DNA of 64,000 nt from Panulirus ornatus (GCF_036320965.1 NC_092250.1:13840100-13904099); one strand, 5' to 3'; shown: positions 48,012 through 58,980, numbered from the stretch's first letter. Notes: a model not told the origin generated them from the sequence alone. A program made the numbers and translations.

Positions 48012-48200
48012 AGTGTCCCCATGGCGTACTGGTTAGAGTTACTGACATGGACGACCAAAAGGTCGGACCAGCATGGATTCGAGTCCTGGATGTGGCAGTC
48101 AGCCTACACCCAACCAAGGTTTTCGTCCTCAGCCCAGGTGTTCATCCTCCCTTCGGGGCTGGTCGATACATGGGTACCTGACTTAAGCTAGTGTGGGGGT
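48012..48200 (+). mobile_element. tRNA-derived SINE, plus strand
   Basis: A box A-like ATGGCGTACTGGTTAGAG (about 48021-48038) is followed by the box B GGATTCGAGTCC (48075-48086). A body follows with CTTCGGGGCTGGTCGATACA and CTTAAGCT, passing into GT-rich sequence. It is in the same family as the copy at 635-770. Confidence 0.75.
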
Positions 48201-48350
48201 GTGCGAGCGCGTGCGCATATATACGTGCATGAGCGAATGCACGATCCAAATAAACAGATTAAGAGACGGGACAACACGAATGTAAAACACTCTCCCAGTA
48301 ACACACAAACATTCATCACATTGTAATCACGTATATACGCGGGTACATAC

Positions 48351-48373
48351 ACACACACACACACAGACAGACA

Positions 48374-48418
<45 letters not shown>
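48351..48418. repeat. (CA)n microsatellite
   Basis: A CA run interrupted by three CAGA units. Confidence 0.95.
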
Positions 48419-48422
<4 letters not shown>

Positions 48423-48689
48423 GGTACTGCAGTTAACTTGGTCCTGCGAATTCAACCCCGGCGTGAGGTATAATGTGGCCCAGAGAGACGTGCATTTGTG
48501 GAGGAGTCTTCCTCCCTCAGGAGCTACTGCAGCAGACAAAGGGCTCCCTGTAGACCTTGTTAAGAATTAAACATTCCTGCCTTATCTTAGATAAGCTGGG
48601 AAATTGGATTGTTCCGTCGAAGAGAGAGAGAGAAAAGAATATTAAATCGTCCCCAAAGAAATCAGTAGATACGCACACACGCGCGCACA

Positions 48690-48750
48690 TTTCAGAGATA
48701 AGGAGGGCCCCATGAGTGTAGAACTCCCTCCATGTACAGTATTTACACAG
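48690..48750 (+). mobile_element. Family B LINE, 3' end fragment
   Basis: It reads GGCCCCATGAGTGTAGAACT followed by CCCTCCATGTACAGTATTTA and runs straight into a 310-bp (CA)n tract. It matches the antisense of 14840-14900 and the fragment at 62.8 kb. Confidence 0.65.
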
Positions 48751-48783
<33 letters not shown>

Positions 48784-48839
48784 CACACGCACACACACAC
48801 ACACACACACGCACACGTGTGCATAAACACAAACACACG

Positions 48840-48883
<44 letters not shown>

Positions 48884-48928
48884 TGCATACGCACAAACAC
48901 ACGCATACACAAACACACACAGGCACAA

Positions 48929-48971
<43 letters not shown>

Positions 48972-48991
48972 TGCATACACACAAACACACG

Positions 48992-49058
<67 letters not shown>
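48751..49058. repeat. Giant (CA)n with higher-order units
   Basis: About 310 bp of CA are interrupted by a repeated block containing CACGTGTGCATACGCACAAA and CACGCATACAC. The block occurs three times at intervals of about 75 bp. Confidence 0.95.
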
Positions 49059-49059
<1 letters not shown>

Positions 49060-50111
49060 GGGGAAGTCTTCGGGAAGCAAACGGAAAAAAGAAGTGTATT
49101 AAATCCCGGTTTTTACTACAGAATTAAGGTTTGCAAGGAGAATATAAACCCAAAAAGGTGGAGGGCAGGGGGGTAATATTTGTGCCATACTTAACACGGA
49201 ATGGTGGATAACACCCCACCCCCCACCCCCCACCCCAAAGATAACCCCCACGATTTGTGTGTGTTTTCTCTATCACGAACTGGCTACAGGGAGATGGGGG
49301 GAGGGGGAAGGGGGGGGGGGGTTAGTCTTTATCACATCATGTAATGTTGGTTCACATGTGTGTGTGTCCACTTGTGTGTGTGTGTGTGTCCACTTGTGTG
49401 TGTGTGTGTCTGTGTCTGTGTGTTTATATCTCTTGATCATGAAAGCTGTTACACTCCTTGTGCGCATATCATGTATATTTCTAGGTATTTTTTTTTTGTT
49501 CCTACCGCTCGTCATTTGTCTACGTATTAAGGAGGGGAAAATTACATGGTGTTCGGAGGTACTTTGTCTGTCCTGGAAATAATAATGGTATTTATCGTTT
49601 CTGCATAGAAAATGTGTCTACGTTATAATGTTATTATCTTGATCTATCTATCTGTGTATCCTGGGGGCTTACACTCATTAAGATATAGAAAAGAATAACA
49701 AAAAATTTATGTACTGTTGTGATGAAGCCGTGAATAGGCACATAAGCTGAAGTTGTGGCTTGTGTTGTGATAGTGTGGCTACTCATATAAGGAAGTTGTG
49801 AACAGTGTTGTGCTATGGATAGTGTGGTGAAGTTGTCCACATTGTAAAGAGGTAAAGTTGTGGGTTATGTTGTGATGGTGTAATTACTGATGTGAGAAAG
49901 TTGTGAACAGCGTCATGCTTGTGTTGTGGATAGTGTGGGGTGGGTTGTGGATAGTGTGGGATGGGCTGTGGATAGTGTGGGGTGGGTTGTGGATAGTGTG
50001 GGGAAGAAGTGCACAAAGTGGTAAGGTTGTGGGTTGTGTTACCGTCTGCGAAGCAAGAGTGTTTTGTGATGTGTTGCAGTAGTAATCGTAATGTTATGAT
50101 TGCGTTTTGTA

Positions 50112-50114
<3 letters not shown>
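49059..50114. other. Intronic sequence with short G-, TG- and CA-rich tracts
   Basis: This contains a polyC stretch (49205-49233), polyG (49296-49321), TG tracts (49357-49425) and a 20-bp tandem repeat (TTGTGGATAGTGTGGGGTGG, about 49920-50003). No gene is seen. Confidence 0.6.

Positions 50115-50146
<32 letters not shown>
50115..50146. repeat. (CA)n microsatellite
   Basis: A CA run of about 32 bp. Confidence 0.9.
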
Positions 50147-50151
<5 letters not shown>

Positions 50152-50442
50152 ATACGGACCTTGGCTCGCATGTTGCAATCACCTTACCCTAACGAGCAAA
50201 CCACGGCGTCGTCTACCATGTTGTCCGACAGTCTGAGCCAATCCCAGGGTGGGTGAGGAGGAGGACACAAGCTACAGCGGCCGTCGTGGCCCTCCCATGT
50301 GAAGGTGAGGGTAGTAGAGAGTCGTTTGGTGCCTCGATGGGTCGAACGTGCTGGGGAATATGAGTTTTTTTGGTGGTGGTGGAGTTTGATTGAAAATGGG
50401 GAAAATGTGAGGGTCATAAACAGTGTTTAGTTAAAGTGTTTA

Positions 50443-50646
50443 GTATTGCCTGCGTGTCGTAGAGGGCGGCTAAAAAGGGGAGGGAGCGGGTGAGTGGAAA
50501 TCCTCCTCTCTCTCGTTTTTTTTTTTTTATTTTCCAAAAGAAGGAACAGAGAAGGAGGCCAGGTGAGGATATTCCCTCAAAGGCCCAGTCCTCTGTTCTT
50601 AGTGCTACCTTGCTAATGCGGGAAATGGCGAATAGTATGAAAGAAA

Positions 50647-50648
<2 letters not shown>
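50443..50648 (+). mobile_element. Family S short element, copy 10 (5' truncated)
   Basis: This runs from TGCCTGCGTGTCGTAGAGGG through GGAAATCCTCCTCTC, a T-run and CCAAAAGAAGGAACAGAG to GCGGGAAATGGCGAATAG, then (TA)n. Confidence 0.88.

Positions 50649-50707
<59 letters not shown>
50649..50707. repeat. (TA)n at centre of a tail-to-tail inverted pair
   Basis: The TA run lies between the 3' ends of S copies 10 (plus) and 11 (minus). Confidence 0.95.
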
Positions 50708-50709
<2 letters not shown>

Positions 50710-50830
50710 AACTTTCGCCATTTCCCGCGTTAGCGAGGTAGCGTTAAGAACAAAGGACTGTGCCTTTTTTTAGAATATCCTCACCTGGCCCCTTTCTCTG
50801 TTCCTTCTTTTGGGAAAAAAAAAAAAAAAA
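50708..50830 (-). mobile_element. Family S short element, copy 11 (5' truncated)
   Basis: On the plus strand it reads CGCCATTTCCCGCGTTAGCG, then AGAACAAAGGACTG and CTCACCTGGCCCC, and ends in the A-run that corresponds to the internal T-run. Only the right half of family S is present. Confidence 0.88.
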
Positions 50831-51772
50831 ATGCCTTCGCAGCGGCTAAGTCTAAAATGTGATATAAGAGATTGCTACGATAACGAAGGGAGAAGAGGAA
50901 AAAAAAAATAGTCAGAGATGAAATGGAAGTGCAAGACATTTATTTTTTGGAATGGGGCATGTGAGGGGTGAAGACGTGAGGTAAATGAACCCCAAAGCTT
51001 AGCAATGCTAGGAAAGAAGAGACACAGGAAAGACTCACCCATAAGCTGCCAACGGCCACACACTATTGAACTGACGGAGTGGCTGGCTTAGTATTACATG
51101 GTCTTGCTAACGGTGGGAACAAACAGACAGCCAGTTCTCTGACCTGGAAACTGGGGTAATAGCTGTAGAAGAGAGAAGAGAGAACAAACATTGTGGCTGA
51201 GTTCTTAAGGCCAAGTTGTTAGAGTCAGACTTTCAGAACCCTAATTTTCTCTGGTATGTACAATTACAACCGCCCCAGAGGTGAGACCAGAATCACCTTT
51301 CAAAGGTGGATCGATTCTTTGTATACATATAATCGGAACTGTTCAGAGTCTATGATTTTTCAGCAGTGTAGACAGCCTTCATTTGAATGGTGTATTTATT
51401 CTTGAACCTATGGGTAATATAGTGTGTAATAAAGTATGTGTTTAATGCATCGATTTTACTATTAAAGTTGTTAGTATTACTGGGAAAAGTTGAAGACTAC
51501 TACTACTGCACGAAATAGAAAATGATGACCACCCCACCCGAACCACACAATTATGTGTGTATGTTAATGAGGGTTTGTGTTGCAGAGGTTAGTCATATTT
51601 TGCAGGTGTTGCAACTGTTGTGTTTTAGATGTTACAGTTGTGTTTCCAGGCGTTAGCAATACTGTAGATAGTGACGGTGTTGTGTGTTGCTATGTAGGGC
51701 ATTTTTTTTTTTTTCCCCCCTTAAGACATTCGTATCATTCTGTATCTTCCCTCAACAGTTCTTGTTGTGCAG
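50831..51772. other. Intronic sequence upstream of cadherin exon
   Basis: I recognise no element here. A polypyrimidine tract (T then C, 51702-51721) lies about 50 bp before the exon acceptor. Confidence 0.5.
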
Positions 51773-52008
51773 TGGATAAGGAGGAAGTCCTTTACCTTCC
51801 CTCAGACCTGGATAGTGGGCGAGGCGGCGCCGAGCTGTGGACTGTGGGCGCTGTGGACCGGGAGGAGCAACCACAGCTCCTGGTGGAGGTGGTGATCACA
51901 GACGCTGGTGGGCTGGCCTCCAGGCAGACGGTCACAGTCGTCATAGACGACATCAACGACAACCCCATGAAACCTGCCGCCAAGACGGTCTACCTCTGGA
52001 AGACTCAG
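51773..52008 (+). CDS. CadN: Classical cadherin exon (penultimate EC repeat)
   Basis: Two bases complete a split Leu codon, followed by 78 codons. The donor is GTGAGAGA from 52009, leaving phase 0. The acceptor at 51771-51772 is the one that keeps phase with the exon at 35117; the AG at 51757-51758 does not. The peptide has AVDREEQPQLLVEVVITDAG and the calcium motif DINDN (51949-51963), followed by PMKPAAKTVYLWKTQ. That start of the last EC repeat resembles the corresponding segment of insect CadN as I remember it. It completes the repeat opened by GAPPTLLGVL in the previous exon. Confidence 0.92.
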
Positions 52009-52231
52009 GTGAGAGACGTTCGAGAAATGATGAAACTCGGGTCGAGTTAAATCTTCAGAAGAGTCGAGGATAACGTGCTGCCTCATGCAAGGGTAACTTA
52101 CAACGACATTAACTTCTTCAGGAGGGTGTTTCACGCTCAGAAGGCAAGTTTAAAACTTCCGTAAGTTTTGAAGACTCACGGTAAGTAAAGTTAGTGTCGT
52201 TGACTATGAGTCGCCCAAGGCTCGGATTTTT

Positions 52232-52268
52232 GAACAGGTTGGTTGGCTTACAGCCAACCAACCTGTTC
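52232..52268. repeat. Perfect 17-bp inverted repeat
   Basis: GAACAGGTTGGTTGGCT at 52232-52248 is exactly complementary to 52252-52268, with a 3-nt loop. Confidence 0.95.
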
Positions 52269-52313
52269 GTCTTTCCCTCAGACTTGCTTGGTTATCCGAG
52301 TCTCTGACTTAGG

Positions 52314-52316
<3 letters not shown>

Positions 52317-52382
<66 letters not shown>
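52317..52382. repeat. (TA)n microsatellite
   Basis: A TA run abuts the 5' truncation point of the following family A fragment. Confidence 0.95.
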
Positions 52383-52388
<6 letters not shown>

Positions 52389-52667
52389 GGGGAGACCAAA
52401 CTGGAGATGAAAGGATGGAGTGAAAGGATTTTGGGCGATCGGGGTCTGAACATGCAAGAGGGTGAAAGGCGTGCACGGAATAGAGTAAACTGGAACTATG
52501 TGGTATACTGGGGTCGACGTGCTGTCAGTGGACTGGACCAGGGCATGTGAAGAATCCTGACAGGGATTTGTGACTTCGAAGCATTAGAATGACAGCAAGG
52601 GACTAGGTGTGAGCGGATGTGGCGTTTCTCGTCTGTTCCTGGAAGTGACGCGGGAAACGGCGATGAA

Positions 52668-52669
<2 letters not shown>
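52383..52669 (+). mobile_element. Family A LINE, C-terminal coding end and 3' UTR
   Basis: The plus strand encodes PNWRWK-like remnants, then ILGDRGLNMQEGERRARNRV, NWNYVVYWG, RRAVSGLDQGM and a stop (ATGTGA). The arginine codon CGA after YWG is intact here. The UTR contains TCTCGTCTGTTCCTGGAAGT and ACGCGGGAAACGGCGATGAA, and ends in (TA)n(TG)n at 52670-52741. (TA)n is present on both sides. Confidence 0.85.

Positions 52670-52741
<72 letters not shown>
52670..52741. repeat. (TA)n(TG)n microsatellite
   Basis: A TA run (to about 52718) followed by a TG run. Confidence 0.95.
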
Positions 52742-53269
52742 ACAGAACGTAGCTACAGACTAGACTTATTACATCTACGAGTTTAAAGGTATTTCGAACA
52801 ATATTTGTCCATGCGTGGCGTTCGTCACTTAGTGTTTATGCTTGATGTCTCTACTTGGCTCATAATAACGAGCAGTGTAGTCTTTTCTCCAAACCTGAGG
52901 TACAGTTTTGACAAAGATAAATGTCAAATGTCAGCAGGTAGATACTTCGTTACATACAAAAGATACTATTTTTATCCATCGTGCCAGTGATTTTGGAGAT
53001 CAGATCCTGTATATGAACATAGCATATAGTTCTATGCACCCAATCCCATTTTGATCTTTCGTCTCAGAGTTAATACCTAAGACTTCACAAACCTTTCGCA
53101 AGGATATGGAAATGAACCTGAGAAATAGTTCCGTACATATATATATATCCCCTGATCGTTTTTATTACGAACTTTGGATTTTTCCTCTCAAGAGCTGAAA
53201 AACTTTCTGCATTCGATCGAGAATATGATTTCCAGCTGCCTAACAGTGAGCGAATCTTTTCTTTCACAC

Positions 53270-53810
53270 TTGTACGCTGATTCCCGCATTAGCGCCAGGA
53301 AGAGACGAAGAGAGATCGCATACGCTCACTTCTGTTCTCTCTGTCTTTTATGTGTGATGAACCGAAGCCAAAGCTCGCTATCCACAACTATTAACCCCAC
53401 AGACCTTTCCATGGTTTCCCTGAACCGCTTCACATGCCCTGGTTCCATCCAGTGACACGTTCCAGTTCACTTTATCACGTACACACCTCTCACCCTCGTG
53501 CATGTTCAGGCCTCGGTCACTCCAAATCTTTTTTCACTCGATCCTTCTATTTCCAGTTTGGTCTCTCCGCCTTTGCTTGTTCCCTCCACCTCTGACACAT
53601 ATACCCTCATGGTAACCTCTTCTCGCTCATTCGCGCCAAATGTCCAGACCTTCTCAGCACATCCTTTCCATATCTCTCAGCCACAATGTTCCTTTTAACA
53701 CATCTTACCCGTTCATAACTTAATCAAACCACCTCAAACCACATTTTGTCCTCAAACATATCGTTTCTAATGCATCCACCCTCCTCCGCACAGTTTGCGA
53801 ACGTCCTCTT
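53270..53810 (-). mobile_element. Family A2 LINE, decayed 3' half
   Basis: On the plus strand the antisense of the A2 3' UTR (ATTAGCGCCAGGAAGAGACG, GAACCGAAGCCAAAGCTCGC, CAGACCTTTCCATGG) is followed by the antisense of the C-terminal coding region (CCCTCGTGCATGTTCAGGCC, TTCCCTCCACCTCTGACACA, CATCCACCCTCCTCCGCACA). It matches the intact copy at 12.8-13.3 kb throughout. Confidence 0.85.
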
Positions 53811-54230
53811 CATTTCCCTTAGTGGATATAAATACTTTGACATTAGAGTACATCTCCATATAACGTGTAGATGGCATATGAAGCACAAGAACGAAATCAT
53901 ATGCATATTATTCATCCATCAGTCACTATTTAGTTCGTCTGTACGATAATTCGTTCCGTGCACCCTGCTCAAATGCATGGATTGCATGTTCTCGTATACC
54001 TGAATATGACATTCCTTGCATTCTGTAGGACTCGCGTTTATGTCGTTAAGTAAATGTAGAAGGAGCAGGTCTGGATGAATAGTGCAAACACTGCAGGGAG
54101 TATTTATTAAGTATGAGTGTGTGATTATGTGATATTATCCGCGATTCTGAGAGAGAGAAACTGAGACATGCTCGCTAAGCCATGCCATGTGTAGACAGAG
54201 GCATAATCTGCCGATTTCTCCCCCTGTCAG

Positions 54231-54394
54231 GGTGGAGGGTCGGAGGCGCCCCTGGGTCGAGTCTTCGTGAACGACCCGGACGACTGGGACGTTGGGGACA
54301 AGACGTACCAGTGGATGGGGCCTCCTCACCCACTCTTCTCCCTCAACACCCGCGACGGCACCATCTTCGCCTCCAGCCAAGTCAGGGAAGGAAG
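54231..54394 (+). CDS. CadN: Classical cadherin exon (last EC repeat, first part)
   Basis: Fifty-four codons plus two bases, starting in phase 0 after CCCCCTGTCAG, with donor GTAAGAGA from 54395. The peptide GGGSEAPLGRVFVNDPDDWD, VGDKTYQWMGPPHPLFSL, NTRDGTIFASSQVREG corresponds to the degenerate membrane-proximal EC repeat of invertebrate classical cadherins, which has a DPDDWD signature and a HPxF segment. It follows WKTQ of the previous exon and continues in the exon at 59288 through a split Arg codon (AG then G). Confidence 0.93.
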
Positions 54395-54879
54395 GTAAGA
54401 GAAACAGTTCCTATGATATACGTTCTTTCTTACCCTTATGTCTGGCCTAGCTTGCTGGCCAAGGGCATACTTTCTCTCTGTCTTCAGAAGAACATAACTT
54501 CGTTGATATCACCTCCAGAGGCAGGTAAGGTCTCTTGCGACATCGAGAAACCTGTTGTTCATATGGGCGATAGGCCAAATGTGGCCCTTTCTTCCAGCCA
54601 TCTCTCCAGGATGTAACTGTGAATTTTTTGAAGGAAATGGTGAGTCTCCAGTTTTGCCTTCCTCGATAAGTGTAATTATTTTTCTGTCTCCCAGTTCCTC
54701 ATCTTTTAAACTCAGCTATTCAACTCTCTGTTTCCTGGTTATATAACTCCTTCAGTTCCCCATCCCATGCAGCTGTATTCCTAATTGTCTAATTCCTCAT
54801 TCTCTTGTTGGGTTCTTCCTCACACCTAACTCACCGTCATTTATTTGACGCTTTGTTTTTAGATACAGGTATACTCTTG

Positions 54880-55745
54880 ACAAACCTTACAGCTCTTACT
54901 ATGAACTCTGGAAACCCTCCCCATCTTTTATCATCAATTTCTAAAAGAGGCAACGGAAGGAGGAGTCAGGCGGGGATTGCCCATTCTCTGCGGTGTCTGA
55001 ATGTGTGTGGTTATAACCAAGATGAGAAGAAACGAGAGATAGGTAGTCTGTTTAAGGAAAGAAACCTGAATGATCTGGCTCAGTGAGAAGCAAAACTCAA
55101 GGGTAAAAGGGAGGAATGGTTCAGAAATGTCTTGGAATTAAAGTCAGGGGTAGGTGAGAGGACAAGAGCTAAGGAAGGAGTAGCACTACTACTAAAGCAG
55201 TTGTGGGAGTGTGTGATAAAGTATAAGGAAGTGGGTAAAGCTGAAAGTGGATGGCAAGAGATAGGCGATTGCCGATGCTTATGAACCTGGCCATGAGAAG
55301 AAAGATCATGAGAGGCAAGTGTTTGGGGAGCAGCTCAGATGAGTATGTCATCAGTTTTGGTGCATTGAACAGGGTATTGGTGATGGGTGATTTCAGTGCG
55401 CAGGTAAGTAATAAGGCAGTTGAGGGTATGATTAGTTCTCATGGGGTATTCAGTGTTATGAATGGAAACAGTGAAGAGCTTGTGTGCTGAAAAAAAAGAA
55501 TTGATTCGGAATACCTGGTTTAGAAAGAAGGATATAAACCAGTATACGTATGTGAGTAGAATGGATGGTCAATGGGCATCATTAGATTATGTAATAATTG
55601 ATAGGCGTGAAAGGAGGAGACTTTTGGATGTAAATGTACGGTGAAGGATAGCTAGTTTGATGTCTGATCACTGTCTTGTGGAGGCAAAGAAAGGTCAAGT
55701 AAGGTCAGTTTGGAACAACTCAGGCAGTATGAGTAGCAGTTTGGT
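54880..55745 (+). mobile_element. Family A LINE, AP-endonuclease region, decayed
   Basis: The plus strand encodes VLVMGDFSAQVSNKAVEGMI (GDFN-type metal-binding motif, about 55377-55440), then IRNTWFRKKDINQYTYVSRM and SLDYVIIDRRERRRLLDVNV, and remnants of MSDHCLVEAK. This order is that of the C-terminal half of a LINE AP-endonuclease. The segment between the first two is interrupted by a frame shift near 55460-55500. It is not contiguous with an RT region here. Confidence 0.75.
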
Positions 55746-55854
55746 TTAGCTATTTAGCTACAAGTCAACTCTTAGGTAGATTTTTGGAACAAGGCTGACA
55801 AGGTCCAGTGCGGGGAGGGTCGAAAGTAAGGCGACGAAGCCAAAACAGATATAG

Positions 55855-55856
<2 letters not shown>

Positions 55857-55923
<67 letters not shown>
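55857..55923. repeat. (CT)n microsatellite
   Basis: A CT run of about 67 bp. Confidence 0.95.
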
Positions 55924-55926
<3 letters not shown>

Positions 55927-56019
55927 GCTACACACGCAGACATTAACAGTGATAATACAAACACGCATACAGACAGTAAAAAATAAAAGGGCAAATTTAC
56001 TCCAGAAATATATACTCCG

Positions 56020-57240
56020 AGGAAAATAAATTTGACATGCACAAATGCCTCGAGCATCATTTTACGAAACGCTATGAACTTGATTCCTTCGCAGTTACTG
56101 AAAAACCCAACATTATTGCAATCTCAGAAACGTAGGTAAACTTTGAAAATAAACACTCAGTCGCCGAGTTAGCAATACCCGGATACAAGCTATTTACGAA
56201 AGACCGCTTATACAGGGTAGGTGATGGAGTTTTGGGTCTACGTTGCTCTTAAGTGCTATTAACATAAGGAAAGTAGACATACACACTTACGACTCTATAT
56301 TGACATTACCGATAAGTTCAAAAGTCAAAAACGTCTCGGCGTTATTTACAGAACCCCTTAACAAAAAGACGACGACGATAAGATGCTATACAATGAAATC
56401 AACATTATAGTAAACAATAAAGAGGTTAAAATGATAGGAGACTTCAACAGTCCAAACATTAATTGGAACACGTTAACAGGTGACCGAGAGGGAACGAGAC
56501 TAACGGAACTGATTGAAGACGCTTTTCTAGCACCGTTAACTTAAAGAAAATCAACCAGAGGTAAAAACATTCTTGATTTTGTCCCCACCTTGCTAAGCAG
56601 GTGAGAGTTTGTCAAACAGCGATCATAGTTTGATTAGAGATAAACTTATGAAATAAATGACAACAAATTCTTAGATTCTACATTACAAGCGAGCAAATTT
56701 TGAAAACATTAGACACGAAATTCGCTGTACCAATTGGACAAAACTTGACGTTCACACAGTAGAGGAAATGTGAAGTAATTCTTAAAAGCACACTACTTGA
56801 GATAGAAAATAAGCATATTACACGAATTACCGACTAATTTGCCAAAAGAAGAAAACATATAAGAAATTCAAATCAATGGAAACCGATGAAAATCACCAGG
56901 AATTAATCCAAATCCAAAGAGGGTATAAGGTCATAAGACAGAGTAAACACGAGGAAGAAATGAGATATTCCTTGAAAGTTAAGAATAATCCTAAGGAATT
57001 CTTCAGATATTTAAGACAAAGAAAGACAGTAAAAGAAGGATTGGACCATCACTGGACGAAAGCAGCGTGTAGTATGAAGCAGCAAAGCCTCAGATTGACT
57101 AGACGTAACGAGTGGTGTGCCACAGGGGTTGGTCTTACGCCCAATGCCTTTCGTAACATACGTTAATGACTTAGAACTGGGTCTCATTTCTAAGATTTCA
57201 AATTTGCTGACTATAGAGTCCATTTGTCTCCTTTGTGAAT
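56020..57240 (+). mobile_element. Family D LINE (CR1/Jockey-like), decayed, internal deletion
   Basis: The plus strand encodes an endonuclease remnant with MIGDFNSPNINWN (56431-56470), a linker with LKVKNNPKEFFRYLRQRKTV (about 56970-57025), then SGVPQGLVLRPMPFVTYVND (57111-57170) and LISKIS. The part of the RT between the linker and motif B is absent, so the copy has lost an internal segment. The motif style is close to family B. Confidence 0.75.
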
Positions 57241-58330
57241 ACATAATTATTTGTCTTCTTTTCAAGACTTAGAGTTTATTTGTTTCGTTATCAATTAAGA
57301 GAGTCCATTTTTATCCTTACCAAACCAGAGTCAAAACAAAGCGTCCGTTTTTCTTGTCAAAACAAAGAGTCCATTTTGTTCCTTGTCAAAACATGGAGTC
57401 CATTTGCATCCTTTTCTTCTTGTTTCTAATCATGTATCTCTCTACCTCCTTGTCTTGAGACAGTCCGTTTTCCTTTCTCTGAGTCCATACCTCACCTTGA
57501 CTTAACACTGAAGCCATTCTTAGCACCCATTTCATTCACCTTCCTGTCTTGAGTAAAAGTCCATGTCTTTCCTTGTCTAAACATGGAGTCTCCTCCCATC
57601 CATGTTTTGGCACAGACTCCACTCCCCATCTTGTATTAACATCGAATTCATTTCCCTCCTTACCTTAACACAGAGCCAATCTCGGTCCTTGTCAAAACAC
57701 AAGAGTCCAATACTCTCCTAGTCTTAACACTAGGTCCATTCACCTCCTCTGTACACACAGTCCATTCATCTCCTTATCTTGTCACAGAATTCAGTTCTTC
57801 CTTGACAGAAGACAGAGTCTATTCCCGTCTTCTTTTCAACACTGAGGCCATTCACCCACTTGTCTTAATAGAGAGTTTGTTCGCAATCTAATCAAAACAT
57901 AGTATCCATTCCTCACCTTTTATTAACATTGAGTACATTTCTCTTTATTCACTGCCTTGTCTTCCTGAACACACAGTTCATTTATCTCCTTGTCTGAACA
58001 CAAGAGTTTTTTTTCCCTCCCTCGTGATAAGAATGGATCCATTAACGTCCTTGTCTTAAAACGTAGTCCATTTTCCTCCTTGTCAAAACACAGACTCCAC
58101 TCGCCTCCTCCTCTATACACACAGTCTGTTCACCTCCTGTTATCACAGAGTCCATTCCCTTTGTCTTAACGCTCAGTATATTTCCCTAATTGTCTTAACA
58201 TAGAGTCCATTGTCTTATCACCCAGTCCATTCCCTTCCTTGTCTTAAGAAGTTCATTTCTTTCTGTGTCTGAAAACAAAGTCTATTCTCATCCTTTTAAC
58301 ACAGAGTCTATTCCCTCACTTAACACTGTA
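57241..58330 (+). repeat. Degenerate tandem field, about 30-bp unit
   Basis: The words CAGAGTCCATT, CTCCTTGTCTTAACAC and their variants recur some 30 times at roughly 30-bp spacing (often 25-40). The units are strongly diverged. No coding signal. Confidence 0.75.
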
Positions 58331-58980
58331 TGTCATTGTGTAAGTATTCATATGTATATATACTGATAACCTCAAAACCAAGTGAATGAAACATATTTTG
58401 GTATATATGTCCAGATGTGTGAATATCTGGAGAATGTGTAAGGGAGATGGGGAAATTCATTTTCTTTTTTCCAGATTTCTTCAGTGACTTGTCCCACGGA
58501 CACACAGCTCCCTCTCACGTACACAGCTCCACCATACATACAAAACATCTTCTTGCACACATTGATTAGCATTTGATGTTTGGTATTTAAGGAGGCTGTT
58601 TGATATCCTTTCCTTTGTTATCGACTCGTAGGTACGGATTGTAACTTCTCTACATAGTTTCAGCTGAGTGTTCTAGAACATCCATGAAGAAAAAATATTA
58701 TTATCATTACTGCTATTAATATTGTTGTTGTTTTTGTAATCATGGATGAATGTGGTGTTGAGTTGCGACGAGTTGTCGTTGGATTGAACCAAGGCGCATG
58801 ACGCGGGTGTAGGACACCATCCATGGAAGAGTGTGTGGGGCTTGGTTGTGGGGTGGGGTGAGGTTGTGTATGTGAGGAGATGAGGAGGCCACATCCTTCT
58901 TACCTCGATGACCCGAAAAACGACGAAGTAGAATGAAAATCTTACCATGATTGTTAATATAGTTTCTATTATTCTTTATT
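58331..58980. other. Intronic sequence without recognised features
   Basis: I see no supported feature. Confidence 0.45.

Larger units (their letters stand above)
52009..54230 (+). other. Cadherin intron of about 2.2 kb
   Basis: The interval runs from GTGAGAGA to CCCCCTGTCAG and joins phase 0 to phase 0. It holds a perfect hairpin, a family A tail and a family A2 relic. Confidence 0.85.

Noticed and set aside
48517..49080. Long Cys/Val- and Thr/His-repeat open frames on both strands
   Set aside because: These are translations of the (CA)n tract.
51759..51772. Alternative acceptor at the AG ending at 51758
   Set aside because: It leaves one base before the codon boundary, while the upstream exon supplies one; the sum is not three. 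The acceptor ending at 51772 fits.
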